NCBI GenBank assembly: GCA_031552185.1 | Contig: JAVBMU010000046.1 | Coordinates: 1 to 64,000, forward strand | Reading direction: 5' to 3' | DNA from: JAVBMU01 sp031552185 | Lineage (GTDB): Bacteria > Actinomycetota > Actinomycetes > Actinomycetales > Cellulomonadaceae | DNA length: 64,000 bases | Shown here: positions 42,384 to 50,676 of the stretch, one piece after another | Layout of the letters: each line of letters opens with the position of its first letter | How positions within the stretch are numbered: the stretch's first letter is position 1 | Made by a program: the position numbers and the translations under genes | Notes under the pieces: model-generated | Told to the model about the DNA's origin: nothing | The model's input: the letters and a program-made list of their open reading frames with translations, nothing else | Databases searched by the model: none

Positions 42384-43263
42384 CGACGCGCCCGGCCGGT
42401 CGATCGCGACCGGCCGGACGGGACCGGGGGAGGCGCGCTCGCGCCTCCCCCGGCTCGCGTCGGCCGACGACCACGGTGCCGTCGACGTCCTCGTCCCGGC
42501 GGACGTCAACGATGAGACCCGCCGCCTCGACCAGGGCAACCGCGCCGGCGACTTGCGCGCCGGCGATCTCGACGACCAGCGCCCCGCCGGGGGCTGCCCC
42601 GCCGGGGGCGAGCCGGCCGGGCGCGAGCCAGCCGGGCGCGGCCGCCGCGATTCGCCGGTGCAGGTCGAGCCCGTCGGCGCCGCCGTCGAGGGCGACCGCG
42701 GGCTCGCGGTCCCGGGCCTCAGGCGGCATCAGCGGGATCTGCCCGCTCGGCACATACGGCGCGTTGGCGAGCAGGAGATCCACTCGACCGCGCAGCCGCG
42801 CCGGCAACGGCGCGTCGAGGTCCCCCTGATACACGGTGCCCGTGCCGGCCAGATTCGCCCGCGCGCAGCCGACCGCCCGCGGGTCGATGTCGGCGGCATG
42901 CAACTCGACCGCGCGGGCGGTCGCCACGGCCAGGCCGATCGCCCCGGAGCCGCAGCACAGATCGACGACGACGGGCCGTCGGCCGGGGTCCGCCGGTGCG
43001 GCGTCGAGGAGCGCAAGGGCGGTGCGAACCACCGCCTGCGTGCGCCGACGCGGCACGAACACGCCGGGGGCAACCGCCACTCGCAGGCCGCAGAACTCGG
43101 CCCAGCCCAGGATGGACTCCAGGGGTTCGCCGGCCGCCCGGCGATCGATCCGCGCGGCGAGTTCGGCGTCGTTGCGCGATTCGTCGATCAGAAGACGGGC
43201 CTCCTCCTCGGCGAAGACGCACCCGGCGGCCCGCAGCCGGGCGACCACATCCGCCGCGTTCAC
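42373..43263 (-). CDS. PrmC/HemK-like methyltransferase paralogue
   Basis: Putative SAM-dependent N5-glutamine methyltransferase of 296 residues. It has ESILGWAEFCGLRVAVAPGVFVPRRRTQAVV, the SAM motif VVDLCCGSGAIGLAVA, and LLLANAPYVPSGQIP, where the NPPY of true PrmC is changed to NAPY, as in a known actinobacterial paralogue group. Its substrate is therefore uncertain. The C-terminal 30 residues are Arg/Pro/Gly-rich and contain two hairpins at DNA level. It starts at a GTG overlapping the VanZ stop (GTGA). Confidence 0.85.
   Translation of the reverse strand: MNAADVVARLRAAGCVFAEEEARLLIDESRNDAELAARIDRRAAGEPLESILGWAEFCGLRVAVAPGVFVPRRRTQAVVRTALALLDAAPADPGRRPVVVDLCCGSGAIGLAVATARAVELHAADIDPRAVGCARANLAGTGTVYQGDLDAPLPARLRGRVDLLLANAPYVPSGQIPLMPPEARDREPAVALDGGADGLDLHRRIAAAAPGWLAPGRLAPGGAAPGGALVVEIAGAQVAGAVALVEAAGLIVDVRRDEDVDGTVVVGRREPGEARARLPRSRPAGRDRPAGRVATA
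42392..42453. terminator. two adjacent hairpins, terminator of the ScyD-like gene
   Basis: Hairpin 1 (42392-42417): 11-bp stem CCGGCCGGTCG with ATCG loop. Hairpin 2 (42424-42453): 14-bp stem CCGGGGGAGGCGCG with a two-base centre. They begin 9 nt after the ScyD-like stop on the plus strand and lie inside the 3' coding end of the PrmC-like gene. Confidence 0.75.
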
Positions 43264-43766
43264 CTGGCTTCCGCCGGCACCGGCGCGGCGGTGTGACGCC
43301 GCTGCAAGAGCGCGAGAATCAGCAGCGCGACGGCGGCCCCGAGCGCGCCGCCGATGGTGTTCAGGACGACGTCCTGCACGGTCGGGACGCGGCCGGGGAT
43401 CACGCGTTGGGCGCATTCGATGGCAATCGAGAGCAGCGCCCCGGCCAGGGTCACCGCGCCGGCAGCACGGACCAGCGCCGCCCGTTCCGGCGGCCGCGGC
43501 GCGGGCGGCGCGGACGCCGGCGGCGCGCCGGCGGAGCGGCTGCGCAGCGCCACGAGAAGCGTGGCCGGCAGCCCGAGCGGGAGGAACAGGATCACGTTGG
43601 CCGCGGCCTCGGCGCCGGCGAGAGTCAGGGGGACACCCACGGCTCGAAGGGCCGCGACCAGCGTCTGCGCCCAGCCGGGCGCGGCGGTCGACTCCGGCGA
43701 TGGCCAGAGCGTGATCGCGAGGACGACGGCGAGATAGCCGCGCAGAATCCAGGTCAGGGCGCGCAC
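43260..43766 (-). CDS. VanZ-family membrane protein
   Basis: 168 residues with four hydrophobic segments and the VanZ motifs: YLAVVLAITLWPSPEST at the first segment, NVILFLPLGLPATLL, AIECAQRVIPGRVPTVQDVVLNTIGGALGAAVA. VanZ proteins have been tied to glycopeptide or lipoglycopeptide tolerance, but most members have unknown function. It is coupled to the downstream PrmC-like gene by a 4-nt overlap. Confidence 0.88.
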   Translation of the reverse strand: MRALTWILRGYLAVVLAITLWPSPESTAAPGWAQTLVAALRAVGVPLTLAGAEAAANVILFLPLGLPATLLVALRSRSAGAPPASAPPAPRPPERAALVRAAGAVTLAGALLSIAIECAQRVIPGRVPTVQDVVLNTIGGALGAAVALLILALLQRRHTAAPVPAEAR

Positions 43767-43950
43767 TCGGACCAGAGTAGGTGAGTCATTCCCCCCGGCG
43801 CCGGCCCGGCCGCAGCAAGGCCCGACCCACGGAGGGCCAACCCACGGAGGGCCGGCCGAACGAGGGCCGGCCGAACGGAACTGAATACGCGCCGGTCGCG
43901 GCCGATGCCGGGCGCTTCGTTCCGTTCGATGCGAGGCGTGAATGGGTTCG

Positions 43951-44217
43951 CCGAGTCAGTACCTTGTGCGGCCAGTCAGTACCTTGTGCGGCCAGTCAGT
44001 ACCTTGTGCGGCCAGTCAGTACCTTGTGCGGCCAGTCAGTACCAAGAGCCAGCCAGGCGCCCGTTTTCCGGCACTTCCAGTACTGACTCGACGCGCACCG
44101 TACTGACTCGACGCGCACCGTACTGACTCGGCGCGCACCGTACTGACTCGACGCGCGCCGTACTGACTCGACGCGCGCCGTACTGACTCGACGCGCAGAG
44201 TACTGGCGACCTGCGCG
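43951..44217. repeat. 20-bp-period inverted repeat array, locus E
   Basis: Left arm: five units from 43951, the first CCGAGTCAGTACCTTGTGCG and then GCCAGTCAGTACCTTGTGCG copies, each exactly 20 bp. Spacer of 39 nt (44041-44079) with GGCGCCCGTTTTCCGGC. Right arm: six units GTACTGACTCGACGCGCACC (44080, 44100, 44120, 44140, 44160, 44180) with one or two changes, then a decayed seventh. The core GTACTGACTCG is inverted between arms. Unit tails differ between arms but are nearly uniform within an arm. It fills the gap between the VanZ start and the sigma factor stop (43767-44417); the rest of that gap has small GGAGGGCC repeats and no gene. Confidence 0.92.
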
Positions 44218-44417
44218 AAGCAGAGGTGAACGCCACGAGGGAGAGGGCGGCGCCGCGGCGGGCATCGTTCCGCTCGGCGGGCCACCGCCCTGCGGACCCC
44301 GGCCGGACGGAACAAGGGGCAGCGGATCGCCGCGGGCGACGTGCGCTTCAATCCGTTCGACGCCGCCGGCCCGGCCGAGCGGCACGGGGACCGATCCGGT
44401 TGCTCGGAATCTCTTGT

Positions 44418-45356
44418 CTAGACCGCCGCGAGTTCCGATTCCTCGACCGGCAGCGGCCCGGCGACCGGCAGCGGCCCGGCGCCCGGCAGCGACCCGGCGA
44501 CCGGCAGCGACCCGCTTCCACACAGCGAACCAGTCGCAGGCGCGCCGGGCACCGAGACGCCCGGCACCGAGACGCCGGGCACCGAGACGCCCGGCACCGA
44601 GACGCCCGGCACCGAGACGCCCGGCACCGAGACACCCGGCACCGAGACGCCGGGCACCGAGACGCCGGGGGCGCGTCCGGAAACCTCGGACCCGGGGGCC
44701 TCGTTCACTCGGTCGGCGCGGCACGGCCCCGTGCCTGCGCCGGCAGGTAGCGCACCGGGCTTGGGGACGGTGAGATCGAAGTCCTCGTCCGCCTGCCAGG
44801 TCTCGTGCCACGTCCGACGCAGGCCGTCGCGCGCACGCTTCGCGAGCGCCGCAGTCGCATTCGGGCTGAGGCCGAGCAGCGTCGCGGTCTGGCTGGAGGA
44901 AAGGTCCTCCACGCACGTGTACCAGAGCACCTCGCGCCAGCGGGGCGGCAGGCTCTTCAGCGCGGTCACCGTCACGATGCGGTCCAGCGAACCCTCGGTG
45001 TCGTCGTCGATGGCGTCGTCGACGTGGCGCTCGGCCACGTCGTGGAAGTCGCCCACCGGCTGCGGCCGGCGCCGCCGGGACATGCTCGCCGCGGTGTTGC
45101 GCACCGAGCGCAAGAGATACGGACGGAAGGCGCCGAACGGGCCGCCGCCGCGCAGAATCGACGTCAGAATCGAGTGGGCGGCTTCCTGAACAATGTCCTC
45201 GGGATCGGCGACGGAGTAATACTGTCTCGCGACGGATAGCGCAGCCGAGGCGTGCCGTTGCCACAACGCGCCGTATGCGTCCCGGTCGCCGGATCGCACC
45301 CGGCTGACAAGGTCCTGGTCGGTGACGGTGGTACCGCCCGTCGAACTGTGGAGCAT
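44418..45356 (-). CDS. ECF-like sigma-70 factor with repeat tail
   Basis: Sigma factor of 312 residues. Region 2 is at about 10-95 (DLVSRVRSGDRDAYGALWQRH, DPEDIVQEAAHSILTSIL, FRPYLLRSVRNTAASMSRRRR); region 4 at about 125-185 (LKSLPPRWREVLWYTCVEDLSSSQTATLLGLSPNATAALAKRARDGLRRTW). The remaining C-terminal 110 residues are low-complexity, with GVSVP repeated eight times and a second Pro/Leu/Gly repeat. No anti-sigma gene is adjacent in the usual order, but a protein with a homologous region 4 and a zinc finger is 2.8 kb away. The ATG at 45356 has GGAAGG upstream; a TTG at 45377 is an alternative. Confidence 0.85.
   Translation of the reverse strand: MLHSSTGGTTVTDQDLVSRVRSGDRDAYGALWQRHASAALSVARQYYSVADPEDIVQEAAHSILTSILRGGGPFGAFRPYLLRSVRNTAASMSRRRRPQPVGDFHDVAERHVDDAIDDDTEGSLDRIVTVTALKSLPPRWREVLWYTCVEDLSSSQTATLLGLSPNATAALAKRARDGLRRTWHETWQADEDFDLTVPKPGALPAGAGTGPCRADRVNEAPGSEVSGRAPGVSVPGVSVPGVSVPGVSVPGVSVPGVSVPGVSVPGVSVPGAPATGSLCGSGSLPVAGSLPGAGPLPVAGPLPVEESELAAV
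44551..44670. repeat. 15-bp tandem repeat in the sigma factor gene, eight copies
   Basis: Eight copies of ACCGAGACGCCCGGC, with one or two silent changes, encode GVSVP eight times on the minus strand. The changes are all at third positions, so the peptide is uniform while the DNA has drifted slightly. Confidence 0.9.
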
Positions 45357-45681
45357 CAAGAGCCCTTCCGGATCCAACTTCGAATGATGATCGGGCGTTC
45401 TCTACTGGTCCAACCGTCCCAGACGGAACCCCTCCGGCGAAACCGCCGATCGGACGGCCCGAGCCGGCCGAAGGTACGACGTCGTCGTCGGCCTCCCATC
45501 GATGACGCCGGCTCGGCGATGCCGCCCGGGTGAAAGTCCTGATCGGCCGTGGGATCCAAGTCGCGCAACCGTTCGGAGCGCGTCAGCATGGAAAGGAAAG
45601 GCACCGCCGAGGCGCGGCCCCGCCGCTGGAAAGTTCCGGTGGCACCGCCTCCGATGCGCATGAACCCGACGGGGAGTTTGC
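45357..45681. other. divergent control region, no gene supported
   Basis: 325 nt between the sigma factor and the glycohydrolase-like gene, which are transcribed away from each other. Promoters for both should lie here. I see no palindrome of note and no certain -10/-35 pair. A short frame from an ATG at about 45590 overlaps the downstream gene start and is not called. Confidence 0.4.
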
Positions 45682-47211
45682 ATGCACGATGTCCGCGAAT
45701 CGCCGAATTCCGGCAACACCGCCCCGCTCGCGCGGGGCGGCGCGGACGGCCCGGCCATCCACGACCCGGGCTTGCTGGACCGCGCGACCGGGGTCCTCAT
45801 CGGACAGGCCTGCGGCGAGGTGGTCGGCAGGCCTTGGACGTTTCGTCCCCTCCCGGGCGAGGACGCCGACGACGTCGCCCCGGGCCCGGACGGTCACCTG
45901 GGCCCGGCATCCGACCCGGCCCCCGGGTCAAATCGGCGCCCCGGGTTCGACCCGGCCCTCGGGTCCGATCGACGCCCCGCGATCGACCTGAGCCCCGGGT
46001 CCGAAACCCACCCCGGCGCCGGCGAATGGGGTCGCGCAACCGAGTCGGCCGTCATGGTCGTCCGGGTGCTTGCGAGCCACGACCTCGACCCCCGCGCCGA
46101 GGGCGCGAACGAGGCCCTGCGCGACCTCGCGGTCGCCCTCCTCGGTCGCAACACCCGGGCGGGCCGACGCGACGCGGCGGCGGCGCTGCGGCGCCATGGG
46201 CTGGACCGAGGCCCCACCGCCGACGCCGGCTTTCGCGGCCGGCCGGAACTCTTGGCGAGCAACCGGGCGCTCGCGCGCGCCGGTGCCGTCGGGCTCAGCC
46301 GGCCGACGGACCGGGCGGCAACAGCCCGCGCAGCCCGGGCCGTGACCGCACTCACGCACACGGACCCGCTCGCGGCAGACTCGTGCGTGCTGTGGGCGGA
46401 GGCCGTCCGGGTCGCCGTGACGGAGCGCCGGCTCGACATCGAGTCAGGCCTGGATCTGATCCCACCCGAACGCCGCGTCGACTGGCTCGGCTGGCTCACC
46501 GAGGCGAGCCGGCCGGCCGGGACCGCGCGGCTGCGGGCGAACGGGTTCACCGTGACCGCGGTCCAGGCGGCGTGGCACGCCGCTTGGAACACGCGCCATA
46601 CCGTCCGCAGTGGACGGGCGCGGTTCGTCGCCGGGATCCGGGCCGCCGTCCGCATCGGGGGCGAGACCGACGCCGTCGCTGCGCTGACCGGTTCGCTGCT
46701 CGGCGCCCGCTACGGCGCCGCCGCAATCCCGCTGGGTTGGCAACACGCAGTGCACGGCGCCCCGGGCCTCGGCGCCCGCGAATTGGGCGTTCTGGCCCGG
46801 CGGGCGGTGCAGCGCGCGGCGTCGACCCGGCTCCTGCTCACCCTGACGGTGGCCGGGCCGGGCGCCCGGCCCGAGGAGCGTTGCCCGGCCTGCAAGACCT
46901 TCGTGCATCCGGAGCCCGCCTACCCCGGCTACGTGTGTCCATGGTGCGTCGCCTGGGCCACGGACGAGGCCGGCCGGCCGATCCGGCTGATCGGCAGCCG
47001 GCCGATCAGCAGCCGGCCCGGCGCGGCCGGCGCCGACAGGGACCACCCCGCCCGCGCGGGCGGCACCGAATCCGTCGTCGCGGCGCGGTACGACGACGGG
47101 TCCCCCGCATCCGCGGCCGTGCTCGCCGGCCGGGCCTGGATCCGTGGCCGCGAGTATCGGATGGACTCAACCGCCGACGGTGCCGTGCTGCGCGACCTCG
47201 TCGCGCGATGA
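45682..47211 (+). CDS. ADP-ribosylglycohydrolase-like protein with C-terminal zinc ribbon
   Basis: 509 residues. The fold of ADP-ribosylglycohydrolases (DraG group), which remove ADP-ribose from proteins, is suggested by RATGVLIGQACGEVVGRPW (34-52), ARAVTALTHTDPLAADSCVLWAEAVRVAVTE (219-249) and VRIGGETDAVAALTGSLLGARYGAAAIP (323-350). Metal ligands are changed: the usual TDDT is ATES (119-122) and the usual D-T-D is E-T-D (328-330), so catalysis is uncertain. A four-cysteine ribbon follows (CPAC 401-404, CPWC 419-422). Residues 60-115 are a Pro/Gly/Asp repeat linker. The ATG at 45682 has GGGAG upstream. It lies between, and points between, two sigma-like genes. Confidence 0.68.
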   Translation: MHDVRESPNSGNTAPLARGGADGPAIHDPGLLDRATGVLIGQACGEVVGRPWTFRPLPGEDADDVAPGPDGHLGPASDPAPGSNRRPGFDPALGSDRRPAIDLSPGSETHPGAGEWGRATESAVMVVRVLASHDLDPRAEGANEALRDLAVALLGRNTRAGRRDAAAALRRHGLDRGPTADAGFRGRPELLASNRALARAGAVGLSRPTDRAATARAARAVTALTHTDPLAADSCVLWAEAVRVAVTERRLDIESGLDLIPPERRVDWLGWLTEASRPAGTARLRANGFTVTAVQAAWHAAWNTRHTVRSGRARFVAGIRAAVRIGGETDAVAALTGSLLGARYGAAAIPLGWQHAVHGAPGLGARELGVLARRAVQRAASTRLLLTLTVAGPGARPEERCPACKTFVHPEPAYPGYVCPWCVAWATDEAGRPIRLIGSRPISSRPGAAGADRDHPARAGGTESVVAARYDDGSPASAAVLAGRAWIRGREYRMDSTADGAVLRDLVAR

Positions 47212-47234
47212 ACGAACGGCGGCGCTGTCACCGA

Positions 47235-48869
47235 TCAGTCGGCGGCCTCCAGTTCCTCCAGGGCAACCGGGAGTAGGACGGCGGTCAGGGCCGGGATCAA
47301 CTCGTCCAGTTCGGCACTGACCTCGCCGCAGGTGAGGCAGCTTTCGAGGTGTGCCGCGACCTCGTCGGCGTCGCCGACGGACAGCGCGCCCCGGGAATAC
47401 GCGGACAATTCCCGCAATACCGCCTGACACATGGGCGGCAGGTCGCCGGCCGCCAGGTACATGTCCAACCAGGCCCGGCGCAGTCCCTCCCGGGCCCGAT
47501 GGTCGATGGACACCGTGACCTCGCGGCTCAGGCCGATGTGGATCGAGGCCTCGGTGACCGACACCCGCTCGACGCAGGTGTACCAGAGCACCTCCTGCCA
47601 GCGGGCGGGCAGCGAGGCGAAGGCGCGGATCGTCAGGTCGTCGGCGTCGACTGCCGGCGCGGGCTGGGGCGGCACGACATCGGGGGGCCCGGCCAACGAC
47701 GATCGCAAGGGCTCCGCCATCTGAACGGGTGCGGACGCGTAGCCGTCGTCCTCGGGGTCGGGCTCGGCGCCGAAGGCGTCGTCATACCCGAAGGCGCCGA
47801 GGCCGGCGCCGGCCGGCCCCGCGCCCGATGCGGGCCGCAGGTCGACCGCAAAGTGACCGCCGACGCGGCGCTCCCCGACGCGATGCTCCCCGGGGCCATC
47901 GCCACCGGCGCTGAAGTCGCCGGTGGCGTAGTCGCCGCCGGCGTAGTCGCCGACTCCGTAGCCCGACCCGACGCCGAGGTCGCCGACACCGAGTGGATCG
48001 GCCGAGGCGAGCGGCTCGGGGGCGGCATAGTGCTCGCCCACGCCGAGCGGATCGGGACCCGGGAAGCGGTGGGCGGAGAAATGATCGCCGCCGCCGATCT
48101 CCCTGGCGGCGAACCGACGACCGGGGCCGCGGTCGTCGTCGGCGGCGAAGCCGTCCAGCAGGTCGTCGGCGGCGAAGCCGTCGAGCAATTCGTCCGCAGC
48201 GGAGGTGACCGGCTCGGAAGCCGCCCCGACCGAGCCCCCGAACGGCGCCGGGGCCGGAACCTCGAGCCCGCCGCGGGACACGAGGCGGGGGTCGAACTCG
48301 GGGACGAAGTGGGCCCCGCCGTCGAGCCCCGGTGCGCGCGGGATGCCCGACCCGAGGTCGATCCCGAGGGCGGGCGTGGGGTCGATCCCGAGGGCGGGCG
48401 TGGGGTCGCCCGGGGGCGGCAGGATGTGCTCCGGAAGGGAAACCTCGGCCTCGAAGAAAAAATCGGCGGCCGACGGCGCCGCGTCCGGTGGGCACCCGGG
48501 CACCGGCTGGGCGGAATCGTCGAAGGTCGGAATGTACGTGGGGTCGGTGGGGTTCGGCTCGGCGGTGCGGGCATGGCGCCGGCGCGGGGCGCTGACCGGC
48601 TCGGCGTCCTCGATCCCGACGGCGGCGGGCGGCGCCGCCGGTACCGGTGGGGGCGGCGGCGGGCCGAGCGCCGGCCCGCCGAAGGGCGGCGGCGGAGCGA
48701 TCGGATCGACGCTCACCGGGAGGTCCGGACCGAGGGATGCCCCCACGGGCGGCGGTCCGATCGGCAGGTCGAGCCATGGCCCGGTCGGAACGTCCCATGC
48801 GTCGCCGTCACCGCTCGCAGGCGGCATCGGCTGCCAGGGAGACCGGTCGGTGTCCGGGACATACGCCAT
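47235..48869 (-). CDS. sigma region-4 domain fused to anti-sigma zinc finger, long disordered N-terminus
   Basis: 544 residues. Residues 1-405 are low-complexity and rich in Pro, Gly, Asp and Ala, with short repeats such as GDPTPALGI and LLDGFAADD. Residues 412-470 are a sigma region-4 HTH (AFASLPARWQEVLWYTCVERVSVTEASIHIGLSREVTVSIDHRAREGLRRAW), sharing LP-x-RW-x-EVLWYTCVE with the sigma factor at 44418. Residues 478-520 are a zinc-finger anti-sigma type domain: Cys481, then HLESCLTC (His507, Cys511, Cys514). Region 2 is absent, so it should not bind the -10 element. The ATG at 48869 follows AAAGAGG. Its stop is 23 nt from that of the glycohydrolase-like gene. Related fusions with a full sigma part exist in actinobacteria. 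Confidence 0.75.
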   Translation of the reverse strand: MAYVPDTDRSPWQPMPPASGDGDAWDVPTGPWLDLPIGPPPVGASLGPDLPVSVDPIAPPPPFGGPALGPPPPPPVPAAPPAAVGIEDAEPVSAPRRRHARTAEPNPTDPTYIPTFDDSAQPVPGCPPDAAPSAADFFFEAEVSLPEHILPPPGDPTPALGIDPTPALGIDLGSGIPRAPGLDGGAHFVPEFDPRLVSRGGLEVPAPAPFGGSVGAASEPVTSAADELLDGFAADDLLDGFAADDDRGPGRRFAAREIGGGDHFSAHRFPGPDPLGVGEHYAAPEPLASADPLGVGDLGVGSGYGVGDYAGGDYATGDFSAGGDGPGEHRVGERRVGGHFAVDLRPASGAGPAGAGLGAFGYDDAFGAEPDPEDDGYASAPVQMAEPLRSSLAGPPDVVPPQPAPAVDADDLTIRAFASLPARWQEVLWYTCVERVSVTEASIHIGLSREVTVSIDHRAREGLRRAWLDMYLAAGDLPPMCQAVLRELSAYSRGALSVGDADEVAAHLESCLTCGEVSAELDELIPALTAVLLPVALEELEAAD

Positions 48870-49139
48870 GCGCGTGCCTCTTTTCGAGGTCGGAGCGAAC
48901 ATACGGCAACGCGGCGCGGGACCGACCCGCCAAGCCTCCCGGCCCGCGCCGCCCGGTCCACGGCCGCCGTGCCCCCGTACTGAGTTCACGCCGGCGGCCG
49001 CCGGTTCCTGACGCCAACATGCCGGATTCGGCTTATCGAACGCAAGTATCGGGGTTACTGGACCGGGTTCGTTGTATTTCGTCCCCACACTTGTCGCATA
49101 TAGTCCCGTTCCGGCTGTCGGCCGCTCGAAATTCGGACC

Positions 49140-49145
49140 TAGTCT
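49140..49145 (+). promoter_or_regulatory. candidate -10 box for leaderless threonine aldolase mRNA
   Basis: TAGTCT ends 6 nt before the GTG start at 49152, the spacing expected if transcription begins at the start codon. No ribosome site is visible before that GTG. No convincing -35 box was found. Confidence 0.35.
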
Positions 49146-49151
49146 TGGCCC

Positions 49152-50348
49152 GTGACCTCGTTCGCATCGGACAACTACGCTCCCGCGCACCCCGAAGTCC
49201 TGGCGGCCATCGCCGAGGCGAACGCCGGTTCGGCCGGTTCCTACGGCGCCGACCCCTGGACCGAGCAGCTCGCGATCGTGGTGCAGGCCACCTTCGGGCC
49301 GGACGCCGTCGCCTTTCCGGTCCTGACCGGCACGGGTGCGAACGTGGTCAGCCTGATGGCGGCCACCCCGCGCTGGGGCGGCGTCATCACGACTCGGCAG
49401 GCGCACACCAACACGGACGAGAACGGCGCGCCGGAGCGGATCGGCGGCCTGAAGCTGCTCACCGTCGATACCTCGGACGCCAAGCTCACCCCCGCCGATC
49501 TGGACGCTTACCTGGCCGACGTCGGCGACGTCCACCGCGCCCAGCCGTCGGTCGTTTCGGTCACCCAGGCGACGGAACTCGGCACCGTCTACACCCCCGC
49601 CGAGTTGGCCGCCATCGTCCGGGCGGCCCACGAGCGCGGCTGGGCGGTGCACATGGACGGGTCGCGGCTCGCGAACGCTGCGGCCGCGCTCGATCTGGAA
49701 CTGCGCGAACTCACCACGGACGTCGGCATCGACCTGGTCTCCTTCGGCGGCACCAAGAACGGTGCGATGCTCGGCGAGGCGGTCATCGTGCCCGACGCCG
49801 CGGGCCCGGCGGGGTCCCAGTTCGCCGGCGCGATCGGTTACCTGCGCAAGTTCTCGGCTCAACTCGCCTCCAAGCAGCGCTTCGTCGCCGCCCAGTTGCT
49901 CGCGCTGCTCGGCAAGAGTCCGGTGCGGGCGCCCCGCGTGTCGCCCGACCATCGGATCGGCAGTCTGACGCGGACCTGGGGGGAGATCGCCGGCAAGGTG
50001 CCGCTGCGCGGCGAGATCCTGCGCGACGACGACAAGCCCGGGGACGACCCCCTGTGGCTGCGCAATGCCCGGCAGGCCAACGCCATGGCCGCCCTGCTGC
50101 GCAGCCACGTGGAGGGACTGCCGAACGTGACCTTCACGCAGCCGACCCAGGCCAACTCCCTGTTCGCGATCGTGCCGCGGGCGGGGGCCGAACGGGTCCG
50201 CCGCCGGTTCCCGTTCTACGACTGGGCGCCCGGACCTACGCCGGGCACGGTCGAGGTGCGGTGGATGTGCGCCTGGGACACCGCGCCGGCCGACGTCGAG
50301 GCTTTCGCCGACGCCGTGCGCGCCGAGATCGCCCGGCAATCGGCCTAG
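49152..50348 (+). CDS. ltaE: threonine aldolase family protein
   Basis: PLP enzyme of 398 residues that probably cleaves L-threonine or allo-threonine to glycine and acetaldehyde. Seen: FASDNYAPAHPEVLAAIAEAN at the start, AFPVLTGTGANVVSLMA, SVTQATELGTVYTPAELAAI, VHMDGSRLANAAAAL, and the PLP lysine in SFGGTKNGAMLGEAVIV. Related beta-eliminating lyases share this fold, so the substrate is not certain. The start is the GTG at 49152, with a possible leaderless promoter. Confidence 0.88.
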   Translation: MTSFASDNYAPAHPEVLAAIAEANAGSAGSYGADPWTEQLAIVVQATFGPDAVAFPVLTGTGANVVSLMAATPRWGGVITTRQAHTNTDENGAPERIGGLKLLTVDTSDAKLTPADLDAYLADVGDVHRAQPSVVSVTQATELGTVYTPAELAAIVRAAHERGWAVHMDGSRLANAAAALDLELRELTTDVGIDLVSFGGTKNGAMLGEAVIVPDAAGPAGSQFAGAIGYLRKFSAQLASKQRFVAAQLLALLGKSPVRAPRVSPDHRIGSLTRTWGEIAGKVPLRGEILRDDDKPGDDPLWLRNARQANAMAALLRSHVEGLPNVTFTQPTQANSLFAIVPRAGAERVRRRFPFYDWAPGPTPGTVEVRWMCAWDTAPADVEAFADAVRAEIARQSA

Positions 50349-50418
50349 CTGAGCGATTCCGAATTGCTGCGGCATCATCGCCGGCGGGGCACGCTTGCCG
50401 CCCGCCCGCCCGCGGCCG

Positions 50419-50676
50419 TCAGTGCCCGCCGGCGACGATGCCCGCAATGCCGGCGACGACCGCGGCCACGATGATGCCGAAGCACAGGCAGGCGACCGCG
50501 ACGCGCCACGGCGCGGGCCGCGGCGCGGGCACCTCGGGGGCAGCGCCGTCGGCCGGGCGACGGGCCGGTGACAGCAGCCGCAGCCCGAGCGCAAACAGCG
50601 CCGGCAACCCGGCCCCGACCAGCAGGCCGACGCCGATGACCTGGCCCAGCGCGGACCATTCGATGTACTCGCTCAC
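50419..50676 (-). CDS. small two-segment membrane protein linked to PiT gene
   Basis: 85 residues with two hydrophobic segments (LGQVIGVGLLVGAGLPALFALGL and VAVACLCFGIIVAAVVAGIAGIV). It begins at a GTG that overlaps the stop of the phosphate carrier gene (GTGA), so it is made together with it. Small proteins of this kind follow PiT genes in other actinobacteria; their role is unknown. Confidence 0.8.
   Translation of the reverse strand: MSEYIEWSALGQVIGVGLLVGAGLPALFALGLRLLSPARRPADGAAPEVPAPRPAPWRVAVACLCFGIIVAAVVAGIAGIVAGGH

Noticed and set aside
43951..44217. CRISPR-like array
   Set aside because: Units are directly adjacent with a 20-bp period and no unique spacers, the two arms are inverted, and no cas gene is present.
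43996..45264. Minus-strand open frame of 422 codons through the sigma gene and the repeat array
   Set aside because: Out of frame with the sigma factor and reads through the repeats, which give a repeating peptide in every phase.
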